64,000 nt of DNA from Sphingobium sp. OAS761 (GTDB lineage Bacteria > Pseudomonadota > Alphaproteobacteria > Sphingomonadales > Sphingomonadaceae): the NCBI RefSeq assembly GCF_024168485.1, contig NZ_JALJVY010000015.1, forward strand, positions 1-64,000, read 5' to 3'. The notes below the pieces were generated by a model. That model searched no databases. It was not told where the DNA came from and saw nothing but the letters and a program-made list of their open reading frames with translations. Both the position numbers and the translations under genes were made by a program. Positions 7,713 through 16,475 of the stretch are shown in pieces (position 1 is the first letter of the stretch; each line of letters opens with the position of its first letter).

Positions 7713-8915
7713 TCATGCCAACCCTTCCTTGCGCAGACGCGCCAAGTGGCTCGGCCACATCGACCGGATATCGACCTCGATTTCGCTGTTGACCCCGTCC
7801 AGATAGGCAAGGCACCGATTGCGCACCGCGGAGCTCGTGACGGGACCATCGAGCTCATACACGGTCATGAGACGCGCGGTCGCATTATCGATTTCGGCGC
7901 TGTCCTTCAGCGGCGTCCTGACGATGCCGTGACCGAACAAGGTCCGCATCAGATTGAGCAGTTCCTTCTGCATGGATTTGTTCTCGTCGACCTTGGACGC
8001 GACAAAGCGAAGGAATTTGAGCGCCGGCGCCATATCCCGCTCGGCCAGCGTTTCGATCGTCTCGTCAAGCATGGCGAGAAATGCCGCTGTCGAGGAGAAA
8101 TCCATGACCGTCGGCGGCACTGGCACTACGAGCGCGTTGGCGGCGCGCAACACCGACAGCGAGATCGCGCCGAGCGCTGGCGGCGGATCGAGCACAATGA
8201 CATCGAAGCGATCGGCAATGCTCGCGATGCCCTGCGCCATGCGATCGAGCAACGCGCCCTGCCCTCGCGCCATTCTGGCAGCAATCTCATATTCCGATTG
8301 AAACAGCCGCAAATTGGCGGGGATAAGCTCCAGGCCGTCGAAGTGGGTCTTCCTCAAGGCATAGTCGAGCGATTCCATCTCGTCGTGCCGCAGGAAGGGA
8401 TACAGAGTGTCGTCCTCGGTGAGATCGAGATCGGGCACATAGCCGAACAAGGTCGTCGCCGATGCCTGGCTGTCACAGTCGATCAGCGCGACCCGATAAC
8501 CCTGTATGGCAAGATATTGGGCGAGGTGGACCGACAGGGTCGACTTACCGACCCCGCCCTTGAAGTTCTGAACCGCAATGACGCAGCATGGGTCCGAGGG
8601 CGCACGCCACGGGCGCGTTCCGAACAGACCGCGCATGTCGTTGAGCTGCGCCAGGGTATACCCCACCCGGCGCCCATTTTCGGTCCGCGGCGGGGGTGGT
8701 AAGCGGCCATCCTTTTCCGCTTCGCGTATCGCGGCCGGCGTCCTACCCACCAGATCGGCGGCCTTCCCGATCGGAAAGGTCGGCTCCCGGCGGTCGTCCG
8801 CTCTGGCGCTCCGGGCTGAATCGCGAAGCCGTTCGAGCACCGAGCTCGTGCGCTGCGCCAACGTCGCGACGGACAGGAGATCCTGAGCGCCCTCAATTTC
8901 CAATGAACTCGCCAC
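7713..8915 (-). CDS. parA: Plasmid partition ATPase ParA (type Ia)
   Basis: Encodes 400 residues. An N-terminal MerR-like DNA-binding segment (FPIGKAADLVGRTPAAIREAEKDGRL, about 47-72, then RRVGYTLAQLNDMRGLFG) marks a type Ia ParA that can repress its own operon. The ATPase core has the deviant Walker A motif KGGVGKST (about 119-126), the A' motif VALIDCDSQAS and the Walker B-like region DVIVLDPPPALG. It moves plasmid copies by nucleoid-bound ATP cycling together with ParB. A promoter (8944-8973) lies directly upstream and parS palindromes flank the gene. Confidence 0.95.
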   Translation of the reverse strand: MASSLEIEGAQDLLSVATLAQRTSSVLERLRDSARSARADDRREPTFPIGKAADLVGRTPAAIREAEKDGRLPPPPRTENGRRVGYTLAQLNDMRGLFGTRPWRAPSDPCCVIAVQNFKGGVGKSTLSVHLAQYLAIQGYRVALIDCDSQASATTLFGYVPDLDLTEDDTLYPFLRHDEMESLDYALRKTHFDGLELIPANLRLFQSEYEIAARMARGQGALLDRMAQGIASIADRFDVIVLDPPPALGAISLSVLRAANALVVPVPPTVMDFSSTAAFLAMLDETIETLAERDMAPALKFLRFVASKVDENKSMQKELLNLMRTLFGHGIVRTPLKDSAEIDNATARLMTVYELDGPVTSSAVRNRCLAYLDGVNSEIEVDIRSMWPSHLARLRKEGLA

Positions 8916-8943
8916 GCGATGCCCCTGTTTCGAAACTCAGAGG

Positions 8944-8973
8944 TTCATAGCTCGATTTGCACTTTTAGGTCAA
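8944..8973 (-). promoter_or_regulatory. Predicted promoter of the parAB operon
   Basis: On the minus strand TTGACC (8973-8968) and TATGAA (8949-8944) are separated by 18 bases; the parA start is at 8915, giving a leader of about 20 bases. Only sequence resemblance supports it. Confidence 0.45.
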
Positions 8974-9061
8974 TTGGTGGTCTATTTTCGCAAGTTGGGC
9001 ATCTGCGGGCAAGGGGCCGCGATTATGACCCGCAACCTGACTCGGTGGGGGCGCCTATAGC

Positions 9062-9083
9062 GAAATTGCACCGGTGCAATTTC
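9062..9083. other. parS: Candidate centromere site parS, copy 2
   Basis: A perfect 22-bp palindrome with half-site GAAATTGCACC, identical in its core to the 7686 copy. It lies three bases beyond the repA stop codon and upstream of the parA promoter. Confidence 0.75.
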
Positions 9084-9086
9084 CTC

Positions 9087-10262
9087 TCAAGGGCGGCCCC
9101 GCCGCGCAAGAAAACTCTCGCAAAAACCCGTCCAGGACGCGAGGAGCTTGGCGCCCTTGAGCTTGGCGAGCCGCTCGCCCATCTGGCTGCGATAGGCGTC
9201 GGCGATGAGATCGATATCCCAGCCCCCGCCGTGAGACCGTGCGATCCCCGCCAGGACGTCTGATCCGAAGCGGATGGTGCCCGCCGGAAAAATGATCTCG
9301 GCGTCTGCATCCTTTTCTTTTGTCTTGCCCTGTCCGGTCAACGAAGCAATCGCGGCTTTCGTCACCGCTTCCACCGCGACGGTTTCCACCGTCTCGTCGC
9401 GCCTTGCCTTGCGGCCCGCGGAATGCCTGCCGATCTCATCAACGGTCGCGATCTGCGCCGGAGCATCCTTGGGCTCGAAGCGGAACTCGATCTCCGTGAC
9501 GGTCCGCCCCTGGCGGACCTCGCGCCAATCAACCCGGAAATGGGCAAGCTGATCGATCTCGGCCTTCGCCTTCTCGAGCACCTTTCGCCGTAACTGGGCG
9601 AAATCCTTGTAGACGTCAGGGGCGATGCCAAGGAGCGCGCGGAGGGCGGTCATGTCACCCTTCCAACTCGATTGCCGGCGATGCAATCTGAGCGCACCGA
9701 TCTCATAGAGCTTCAGCGCATAAGTCGACCGAAAGCCGAGCACCGCTTGGCGGTTGAGTACCGCATAGGTCTCCGACTCCTGGATAAGCTTGCGCGCCTC
9801 GGGGGTGAACTCCCACTCGATCCAGCCCGCATCAGCCCCTTCTTCATCCTCCGCTTCCTCGCGAGACGATGAAATCAGTGAGAAACGCAGGGTGGCTCGC
9901 TTGCCGCGCCAGGATTTGTCGTCGATCGCAAAAAGCGTCCGATGCAGTTCCTCGAGCATATCCGATATGCGTTCGTTGCCTTTATGCCCCCGCCGGATGT
10001 CGGCCTTGCGCATACGGTGCCGCCGGTCTTCCCACGCATCACCTCCGGCAGTCAGGATCATGAGCGCCAGCAACCGCGACGCCGTGAGGCTAAGCGACTG
10101 TCCTTTGACGAACTTTACTTCAACGATGCTGCCGGGCTTGGCGAACTCATCCCCGCCCTTGGCCTGCAAGGCAGCCGCGACGCGCATCGCACGACCCGGA
10201 GCGCTCTCGCTCGGGTCATCTTTCTCAGCCGCTACTGATGCTAGGTCTTGATCGTCATCCAT
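9087..10262 (-). CDS. repA: Replication initiator protein RepA (Rep_3 family)
   Basis: Encodes 391 residues with the two winged-helix layout of Rep_3 initiators: a first domain (about 45-170) with LSLTASRLLALMILTAGGDAWED and a second domain (about 175-290) with YAVLNRQAVLGFRSTYALKLYEIGALR, the region that normally contains the family signature for dimerisation and iteron contact, then ALRALLGIAPDVYKDFAQLRRKVLEKAKAEID. It would bind iterons to open the origin. Six iteron-like repeats lie upstream (10359-10622), and an inverted copy of the repeat core next to its start suggests autoregulation. The C-terminal 100 residues are charged and less conserved. Confidence 0.92.
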   Translation of the reverse strand: MDDDQDLASVAAEKDDPSESAPGRAMRVAAALQAKGGDEFAKPGSIVEVKFVKGQSLSLTASRLLALMILTAGGDAWEDRRHRMRKADIRRGHKGNERISDMLEELHRTLFAIDDKSWRGKRATLRFSLISSSREEAEDEEGADAGWIEWEFTPEARKLIQESETYAVLNRQAVLGFRSTYALKLYEIGALRLHRRQSSWKGDMTALRALLGIAPDVYKDFAQLRRKVLEKAKAEIDQLAHFRVDWREVRQGRTVTEIEFRFEPKDAPAQIATVDEIGRHSAGRKARRDETVETVAVEAVTKAAIASLTGQGKTKEKDADAEIIFPAGTIRFGSDVLAGIARSHGGGWDIDLIADAYRSQMGERLAKLKGAKLLASWTGFCESFLARRGRP

Positions 10263-10308
10263 GCCATGAAATCTGCGCCCGATTCCGCGAATCGTCCCAT
10301 AAAGCTGC

Positions 10309-10314
10309 CTGACC
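10309..10314 (-). promoter_or_regulatory. Inverted iteron core near repA start, candidate autoregulatory operator
   Basis: CTGACC here is the reverse complement of the iteron core GGTCAG and is followed by TGTCCTG, giving an inverted, imperfect second half. In Rep_3 plasmids, dimers of the initiator bind inverted half-iterons at the rep promoter to repress it. Short and therefore weak evidence. Confidence 0.35.
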
Positions 10315-10358
10315 TGTCCTGCGTCGTCAAGTCAGGGCAGGATAGATGCCCTTTGATG

Positions 10359-10622
10359 CCCCCAGGAGGTCAGGATGAAAATCTGCGTCCAGGACGGCCA
10401 AGCACTGGACTTCCGCCGAGTCGCGATGCGGTATCGTCCGTCAGCCGGTTTCCGCTCCCTTTGGCCACCACTTGACGTACCGGGCGCGATCACTGATCCC
10501 GAATCGGGCTGTCATCACCATTCCCCCAATAGGTCAGGATAGCCCCAATAGGACAGGTTGCTTCCCCCGAACGGTCAGCCAAACGCCCCCGCGCGGTCAG
10601 TCAAAATCCCCCAAAAGGTCAG
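10359..10622 (+). repeat. oriV: Iteron array, probable plasmid origin (oriV)
   Basis: Six copies of a 15-bp direct repeat with consensus CCCCCNNNNGGTCAG start at 10359, 10523, 10542 (one mismatch at each end: first base G, GGACAG for GGTCAG), 10564, 10586 and 10608. The last five are spaced 19, 22, 22 and 22 bases, about two helical turns, as expected for initiator binding sites. They precede repA in the divergent position. The 587-base interval 10263-10849 contains no gene that I can support; the AT-rich part 10716-10740 may be where the strands open. No classical DnaA box was recognised. Confidence 0.8.
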
Positions 10623-10699
10623 GAATAGGGGGCGCAACACCGCAGAAAAGCTTGGCAAATGGCGCCCCGAATCTGAATCCCTTAGAATCGGAAAAGCTT

Positions 10700-10721
10700 C
10701 CGCTGCGAGCAGCGGCGTTTT
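10700..10721 (+). terminator. GC hairpin followed by T-run in the origin region
   Basis: CCGCTGC at 10700-10706 pairs with GCAGCGG at 10709-10715 and is followed by CGTTTT. It could terminate RNA entering the origin or be a structured origin element. The two-base loop would force the inner pairs open. Confidence 0.3.
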
Positions 10722-10849
10722 GATTCTTGGATATTTTGAATGACGAGCGTGGCTCCCATCCTGCTCGCCAATCCCCCTAGCTGGAGGGATCGCACAACGC
10801 TGAACGAAAGCATTACCCTGCGGCCAATCCCATTGGCGCGGAGCAGCAT

Positions 10850-11176
10850 ATGATCAATTTCGCCAAGTTTGAAATTATTGGGCGCATCGGCGAGATCGAC
10901 GCCCGTCCAAAGGTTACGCTTCTCTCCGTCTGCGCGAACTATCGGCGCAAGGGCGAGGATGACGAATGGCAGGAGGACAGCCACTGGAACCGGGTGACGA
11001 TTTTCAGCGAAGGCCAGCGCAAGCATATTGCCGATCGCGCACAGGTCGGTGACCTCGTCCGCATCGCCGGCCGCCTCAAAGACAGTTCCTATGAACGCGA
11101 CGGGGCCACCCACTATACGACAGACCGGATTGTCGAGGAATTCGGCATCCTCGCACCCAAGGGTACGCCCAACTGA
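10850..11176 (+). CDS. ssb: Single-stranded DNA-binding protein-like OB-fold protein (short, no acidic tail)
   Basis: Encodes 108 residues with an SSB OB fold: MINFAKFEIIGRIGEI at the N-terminus, VTLLSVCANYRRK, WNRVTIFSEGQRKHIADRAQVGDLVRIAGRLK and a last strand. The terminal acidic DDDIPF-type tip that recruits replication proteins is absent; it ends APKGTPN. A second, complete SSB is encoded at 22962. Such short SSBs occur in plasmid leading regions. A GGAG-like box precedes the ATG. It is the first gene of the long rightward block. Confidence 0.8.
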   Translation: MINFAKFEIIGRIGEIDARPKVTLLSVCANYRRKGEDDEWQEDSHWNRVTIFSEGQRKHIADRAQVGDLVRIAGRLKDSSYERDGATHYTTDRIVEEFGILAPKGTPN

Positions 11177-11181
11177 ACGGT

Positions 11182-11204
11182 GGGAGAGGGGAGGGCGCAG
11201 CGCC
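11182..11204 (+). promoter_or_regulatory. Leader element with GGGAGAGGGGAGGG motif, copy 1
   Basis: The purine-rich motif GGGAGAGGGGAGGG followed by a short GC hairpin (GGCGC-A-GCGCC) lies between ssb and the toprim gene. The same arrangement occurs at 12101 and 16383 and in shortened form at 26187. The repetition in four non-coding gaps suggests a common regulatory or structural element; its role is unknown. Confidence 0.45.
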
Positions 11205-11235
11205 GGGACATTCCGACCGTTTGCCAGGATGAGCC

Positions 11236-12102
11236 ATGTCCCTTCCAGCTTCACACCGCGCCAAAGCCATCGTCGAATCGCTTGGTGGCATATGGCGCGG
11301 GACGCGCGGAGAATGCCGCTGTCCCGCTCATGATGATCATGGGCCCAGCCTCTCGATCCGCCTGGGCGAGCGCGCCATCCTTTTTCACTGCTTTGCGGGT
11401 TGCGACACGCGCGATATTCTCATCGCACTACGCCATCGTAAACTTCATGACAGCAAACCGCTCGCCATGCCGGCAACCCGGTCCGGCCCGGATCATGGCG
11501 CGTTGGCCCAACGGCTGTGGAAGGCCAGCGGGCCAATCCACGACACGCCTGCCAGCGACTATCTGCGGGCTCGGGGGCTGAACGAACCCTATCCGCGTTG
11601 CCTCCGCTACAATCCCCGCACCATTGTCGGATCCGGCACGCGCCGAAAGACTTATCCGGCGATGATCGCGGCCGTCGAAAATGATGGCGGCGTGATCGCG
11701 GTTCAGCGGACCTGCCTCGATCTTGACGATATTTTGCGTAAGCCGCTGCCGAAACCGAAGATCGCACTCGGCCTGCTGGGAAATGCGGCGATCCGCTTGG
11801 CCACCCCCGATGACGAACTCGGGCTTGCCGAGGGGATAGAAGACGCGCTTTCGGCCATGACGTGGTTCGGCACGCCGACCTGGGCGCTGGGCGGTGTTGA
11901 ACGGCTCGCCCTTGTCGCCATTCCCGAGCGTGTGAAGCGCATCATCATCTATGGGGACCGGGGTCGCACCGCAGCGGCGATGATCGAGAAAGCCCGACCC
12001 CATCTCGAAGCCAATGGTCGGGAGCTCGTCATCCGGATCCCACAACGACATGATGACTGGAACGATGCCTGGCGCGCAAAACGAGCCGCCGCAATGACCT
12101 GA
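11236..12102 (+). CDS. Zinc-finger/Toprim primase-like protein
   Basis: Encodes 288 residues. The N-terminus has a CHC2-type zinc finger as in DnaG primases: RGECRCPAHDDHGPSLSI followed by FHCFAGCDTRDIL. The C-terminal half carries a Toprim fold with the acidic motifs LAEGIEDALSAM (about 196-207) and IIIYGDRGRTAAAM (about 236-249). It probably makes primers or processes plasmid single strands on entry to a recipient; it is shorter than DnaG and lacks the helicase-binding domain. It follows ssb and precedes the methyltransferase-helicase gene in the same direction. Confidence 0.85.
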   Translation: MSLPASHRAKAIVESLGGIWRGTRGECRCPAHDDHGPSLSIRLGERAILFHCFAGCDTRDILIALRHRKLHDSKPLAMPATRSGPDHGALAQRLWKASGPIHDTPASDYLRARGLNEPYPRCLRYNPRTIVGSGTRRKTYPAMIAAVENDGGVIAVQRTCLDLDDILRKPLPKPKIALGLLGNAAIRLATPDDELGLAEGIEDALSAMTWFGTPTWALGGVERLALVAIPERVKRIIIYGDRGRTAAAMIEKARPHLEANGRELVIRIPQRHDDWNDAWRAKRAAAMT

Positions 12103-12125
12103 GAGGGGAGGGGGCCTCCGGCCGG
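12101..12125 (+). promoter_or_regulatory. Leader element with GAGAGGGGAGGG motif, copy 2
   Basis: GAGAGGGGAGGG overlaps the stop of the toprim gene and is followed by GGCC-TCC-GGCC, a short hairpin with outer G-C pairs. It matches copies at 11182 and 16383. A further stem CCGGGC..., then GGAGG just before the ATG at 12166, gives the ribosome binding site. Confidence 0.45.
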
Positions 12126-12165
12126 TGAGCCTGGCGATCCTGCCGGGCCAGACCCGGAGGCATCC

Positions 12166-15100
12166 ATGGCCACACATCCCCTTTCCCTTACCTTGCCGTT
12201 CGCCAATCCAGCCCATGTCGCAGCCGATGCGCTGGCATCCCGTCTGGCGACGGACACGGGAGTGACCCGCCGCGACCTTCTTGCGGAAATGACCCAAGCC
12301 TACGGATCGACCAGTGCTGACGGACGATGGTCGCAGCGGGCGGCCTATGACGTGCTCGAGGCCGCGCAGGTTCTCCATCTGAGACGCAACAGCGTCCCCA
12401 CACGCCCGATCGATCGGCTCCGCTACCTGATCGACATGACGCAATCGCTCCCGACGCAAAGCGCGCGCAGCGAAAGCCAGATCGCTCTCCAGCAATTCTC
12501 CACCCCGGCACCGATCGGCTTTCTCGCGGCGCAGGCCATTGGCGTCCGCCCGACCGATATCGTCCTCGAACCATCGGCGGGAACGGGACTTCTCGCCGTT
12601 CACGCAGCCCATGCACGCGCTGGCCTTGTTCTGAACGAGATCGATCCATGGCGTTCGGCTCTTCTCGCGCATAGCCTCCCCTCCGCGGGGTTCACATGCC
12701 ATGACGGCGAACTTCTCGATGATCTTCTCGATCCCGGCGTCGTCGCAACGCGGCTCCTGATCAATCCGCCCTTTTCGCGAAGTCTGGGCCGAGGCGTCGA
12801 TCGCCATGCCTGTCTGCGGCATCTTCGCGCGGCCTTCCGGCGGCTCGCGCCAGGCGGGCGGTGCGCGGTCATCCTGCCCGACAGGATCGAGACGGGCGGG
12901 CCGGACTGGGGCCGGGCAATCGAAGACGGCTTGATCCGGCTACATCTCGATCTTCCCGCCAATGCCTATGCGAAGCATGGCACAGGCCAGGCCGTGCAAC
13001 TGATCGTGATTGAAAAGGGCGGCCAAGGGGCGCCCGCTGCGCGGTGGGGATGTGTGGACCTGCTCGATGCGCTCGCTGTCATCGAGGCGCAAGAGGTGGC
13101 CGCAAATGCTCCGGTCAGACCGATCCGAACCGGCCGTCTCTTCGGTGGCCTGTCGAAGACTCCCCGTCGAGTGCCTGACCGGCGCATGTCCGAAGCGATG
13201 GGTCCGCGCGCTGTGCGCTACCGGCTGCTCGAGGAGCCCGCTCCGGCCGAAGCGGCGCAAGGCATCTACCTTCCTTACCGCCCAAGCAGGCTCGTGATCG
13301 AGAATGCCCGGCGCCATCCGACATCGCTGGTCGAATCCCAGGCGATGGGATCCATTGCCGCACCGCCTGTGCGGTACGAGCCCATGGCGCCGGCGGCCCT
13401 TTTCGATCAGGGCCTTCTTTCGGACGCACAGCTTGAGACGCTGATCTACGCGGGTGCAGCGTTCGAGCGCGATCTTCCGGGCCGCTTCAAGCCCGCCGAC
13501 GAAGGGCTTTCGCTGAGTGTGGCGGAAGACGGTGCGCTTTACCGGACCGGCTTCTTCCTTGGCGATGGAACGGGGGCCGGCAAGGGCAGGCAGGTCGCCG
13601 GCATCATGCTCGACCAGTGGTTGCGCGGCAACCGCCGGCACATCTGGATATCGAAGAGCGAGACGCTGATCGAGGATGCGCGGCGGGACTGGGCGGCGCT
13701 TGGCGGGTTGCCGCTCGATGTGCAGCCGCTCGGACAGTGGAAACTGGGCGCGCCCGTCCAACTGGCGGAGGGGATCGTCTTCCTGACCTACGCCACGCTG
13801 CGGTCGAACCGCGGCGACAAGGGGACACGGCTGCGCCAGCTCATCGACTGGATGGGCGGGGATTTCGATGGTCTCGTCATATTCGACGAAGCGCATGAAA
13901 TGGCAGGCGTCGCCGGAGGAGAGGGGCGATTTGGCGCGGCCAAAGGCTCCGAACAGGGCATCGCCGGCGTCCGGTTGCAGAATTTCTGTCCTCGCGCCCG
14001 GATTCTCTACGTTTCAGCGACCGGCGCGTCGGACGTGAACAATCTTGCTTATGCGACGCGGCTCGGGCTGTGGGGGCCGCACACGGCCTTTGCCGATCGC
14101 CGGGCGTTCGTTGAGTCCCTGCGGCGCGGCGGCATCGCGGCGATGGAACTGATCGCGCGCGATCTCAAGGCGCAGGGTCTCTATGCCGCGCGGGCGCTCA
14201 GCTTTGCCGGTGTCGAATATGATATCCTCGAACATCGCCTTAGCGTCGATCAGATCGATGTCTACAACGCCTATGCCGATGCCTGGGCGATCATCCACCG
14301 CAATCTCCAGGCCGCGCTGGAGGTGACGCGGGTTACCGACGGGTTCAGCGGCGCAACCTATAATGGCGGGGCAAAGGCCGCCGCCCTCTCGATCTTCGAA
14401 TCGACCAAGCAGCGTTTCTTCGGCCAGATCCTCCTGTCGATGAAGCTGCCTTCGCTGATCCCGGCGATGACGGCCGACATCGCGCGCGGAGACTGCGCCG
14501 TCGTGCAACTCGTTTCCACGTCCGAGGCGATGCTGGACCGAGCGCTGGCGGACCTCTCACCCGAGGAGCGTGCCTGGCTCGATATCGAACTGTCGCCGCG
14601 CGAGTATCTCGTCGATTATCTGACCGCCGCTTTTCCTGTCCGCCAGATGCAGACCTTTACCGACGACAGCGGGACGGTCCGCTCCGAGCCGATGGTTGAT
14701 GAGGAGGGGCGTCCGGTCCTCTGCCGGGAAGCGGTCGCGATGCGCGATCAGCTTCTCGAGCGGTTGTGTGCCCTGCCGGTCGTGGGCTCAGCGCTCGATC
14801 ATATTATCGGCCATTTCGGGACCGAGGCCGTTGCGGAGGTTACCGGGCGGAGCCGGCGCGTCGTCGCCGGCGCAGATGGCCGGCAGCGCATCGAGCGGCG
14901 CACCGCGCGCACGAACCTCGCCGAAACCGACGCCTTCATGCGCGGCGAGAAGCGGATCCTCATTTTCTCGGACGCTGGCGGAACGGGCCGAAGCTATCAC
15001 GCCAGCCTTGATGCGCCCAATCGGGCGCGCCGGATCCATTATCTTCTCGAGCCGGGATGGCGCGCCGACGCCGCGATCCAGGGGCTTGGCCGTACCCATC

Positions 15101-16362
15101 GCACGCATCAGGCCTGCGCGCCGCTGTTTCGGCCGGTTTCGACCGATTGTCGCGGCGAACGCCGGTTCATCTCGACGATCGCCCGTCGTCTCGACAGCCT
15201 GGGCGCTCTTACGCGCGGTCAGCGCCAGACTGGCGGGCAGGGGCTTTTCGATCCTCGGGACAATCTTGAATCGGACTTTGCGCGGGAGTCTCTCGATCGC
15301 TGGTTCCATCTGCTCGGCGCGGGAAAGCTGGAGTCGATCTCTCTTGATCGGTTCGAAGACCTGACGGGTCTCAAGCTGGCGGGGGAAGGGGGCGGCCTAA
15401 CGGAGAATTTGCCGACCATCCAGCGTTGGCTCAACCGCATATTGGCGCTGCGGATCGATTTGCAGAACGCCATTTTTGACGAGTATCTCGGTCTCATTGA
15501 AGCGCGCGTCGAGAAGGCGCGGGACGCCGGCACGCTGGATCTGGGCGTGGAGACGATCACGGCCGACCGGATCACGATCCTCGATCGGACCGTCATTCGC
15601 CGCGATCCGGTCAGCGGTGCCGAAACCGAGATCCTGCGGATCGAGACCGAGGAAAGGGTTGTTCCCCTCAGCCTGGATCGGGCCGCCTGGATGCTGACGG
15701 ACCCGGAAGCGCGCGCCGTTGTGAACGAGCGATCGGGGAAGGCCGCCATCCTGCGACCGACCTACTCGCTGACCGACGATGATGGCCGAACGGTGCGGCG
15801 CTATGAGCTTGTGCGCCCCACGCGCACCGAACGGCATCGGCAGGACATGTTCGCAGAGACGCATTGGCGCGACGCGGATCGGGTCGCGTTCGAACAGCTC
15901 TGGCATGCCGAATGTGATGAAATGTCCGCGCAGACCCGCACGCAGATCATCTATCTGGTGACCGGGCTGCTATTGCCGGTATGGGGGAAGCTCCCGGATG
16001 ACCATGTTCAGGTCTGGCGATTGACCAGTGACGATGGGCAGTCGCTTCTGGGTCGCTTGGTGCCCGCGCCCATGGTCGAGCGGATCGCAAGCGCATTCGG
16101 GATCGCCGCCTCGGTCGAGATCGGCCTGCCCGAGAAGATCGAGCATGTGCGTACCTCGGGCGAGACCGTCGCGATCGGCGGGTTGCGGTTGAAGCGATCC
16201 TTCGTTGCTGGTGCGCACCGGTTCGAGCTGCTCGACTGGTTGCCCGAGGCCTTGCCCGCGCTCAAGGCCGCAGGCTGTTTCACGGAAATCATCCAGCATC
16301 GCACGCGGCTGTTCGTGCCGATCGATCGCACGGCCGCGATCCTTGCCGTGATCGAGAACTGA
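12166..16362 (+). CDS. Methyltransferase-like/strawberry-notch family helicase fusion
   Basis: Encodes 1398 residues. Residues about 95-300 resemble an N6-adenine DNA methyltransferase, with the SAM-binding motif LEPSAGTGLLAVHA (about 133) and the catalytic NPPF (about 199). Residues about 430-700 are the strawberry-notch ATPase domain: Walker A-like DGTGAGKGRQ (about 467) and DEAH box IFDEAHEM (about 573). A helicase C-terminal domain follows, with SDAGGTGRSYHASLD and an arginine-finger motif QGLGRTHRTHQ (about 975). This two-module protein is common on large alphaproteobacterial plasmids. It probably remodels and modifies DNA, perhaps protecting incoming DNA; that role is inferred. NPPF suggests the methylase site is intact. 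Confidence 0.85.
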   Translation: MATHPLSLTLPFANPAHVAADALASRLATDTGVTRRDLLAEMTQAYGSTSADGRWSQRAAYDVLEAAQVLHLRRNSVPTRPIDRLRYLIDMTQSLPTQSARSESQIALQQFSTPAPIGFLAAQAIGVRPTDIVLEPSAGTGLLAVHAAHARAGLVLNEIDPWRSALLAHSLPSAGFTCHDGELLDDLLDPGVVATRLLINPPFSRSLGRGVDRHACLRHLRAAFRRLAPGGRCAVILPDRIETGGPDWGRAIEDGLIRLHLDLPANAYAKHGTGQAVQLIVIEKGGQGAPAARWGCVDLLDALAVIEAQEVAANAPVRPIRTGRLFGGLSKTPRRVPDRRMSEAMGPRAVRYRLLEEPAPAEAAQGIYLPYRPSRLVIENARRHPTSLVESQAMGSIAAPPVRYEPMAPAALFDQGLLSDAQLETLIYAGAAFERDLPGRFKPADEGLSLSVAEDGALYRTGFFLGDGTGAGKGRQVAGIMLDQWLRGNRRHIWISKSETLIEDARRDWAALGGLPLDVQPLGQWKLGAPVQLAEGIVFLTYATLRSNRGDKGTRLRQLIDWMGGDFDGLVIFDEAHEMAGVAGGEGRFGAAKGSEQGIAGVRLQNFCPRARILYVSATGASDVNNLAYATRLGLWGPHTAFADRRAFVESLRRGGIAAMELIARDLKAQGLYAARALSFAGVEYDILEHRLSVDQIDVYNAYADAWAIIHRNLQAALEVTRVTDGFSGATYNGGAKAAALSIFESTKQRFFGQILLSMKLPSLIPAMTADIARGDCAVVQLVSTSEAMLDRALADLSPEERAWLDIELSPREYLVDYLTAAFPVRQMQTFTDDSGTVRSEPMVDEEGRPVLCREAVAMRDQLLERLCALPVVGSALDHIIGHFGTEAVAEVTGRSRRVVAGADGRQRIERRTARTNLAETDAFMRGEKRILIFSDAGGTGRSYHASLDAPNRARRIHYLLEPGWRADAAIQGLGRTHRTHQACAPLFRPVSTDCRGERRFISTIARRLDSLGALTRGQRQTGGQGLFDPRDNLESDFARESLDRWFHLLGAGKLESISLDRFEDLTGLKLAGEGGGLTENLPTIQRWLNRILALRIDLQNAIFDEYLGLIEARVEKARDAGTLDLGVETITADRITILDRTVIRRDPVSGAETEILRIETEERVVPLSLDRAAWMLTDPEARAVVNERSGKAAILRPTYSLTDDDGRTVRRYELVRPTRTERHRQDMFAETHWRDADRVAFEQLWHAECDEMSAQTRTQIIYLVTGLLLPVWGKLPDDHVQVWRLTSDDGQSLLGRLVPAPMVERIASAFGIAASVEIGLPEKIEHVRTSGETVAIGGLRLKRSFVAGAHRFELLDWLPEALPALKAAGCFTEIIQHRTRLFVPIDRTAAILAVIEN

Positions 16363-16382
16363 AACTTCGATCCACCGGGGTT

Positions 16383-16408
16383 GGAGAGGGGAGGGGGCCT
16401 TCGGCCGG
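16383..16408 (+). promoter_or_regulatory. Leader element with GGAGAGGGGAGGG motif, copy 3
   Basis: GGAGAGGGGAGGG followed by GGCC-TTCG-GGCC-type hairpin (a UUCG tetraloop on a GGCC stem). A second stem follows in the 113-base gap (GAGC...GCTC and GGCC...). The ParB-like gene starts at 16476 after a GGAG box. Confidence 0.45.
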
Positions 16409-16475
16409 TTGAGCTCAGATGGGCTCACGTGCCGGCCGTGGGGCTGCCACGTCTTCTCGATCCAGGAGATGACCG

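Noticed and set aside
11428-12822. Long minus-strand open frame (464 codons)
   Set aside because: It lies opposite the toprim and strawberry-notch genes, has no ribosome binding site and its product is Arg/Gly-rich without domain features; a GC-rich shadow.
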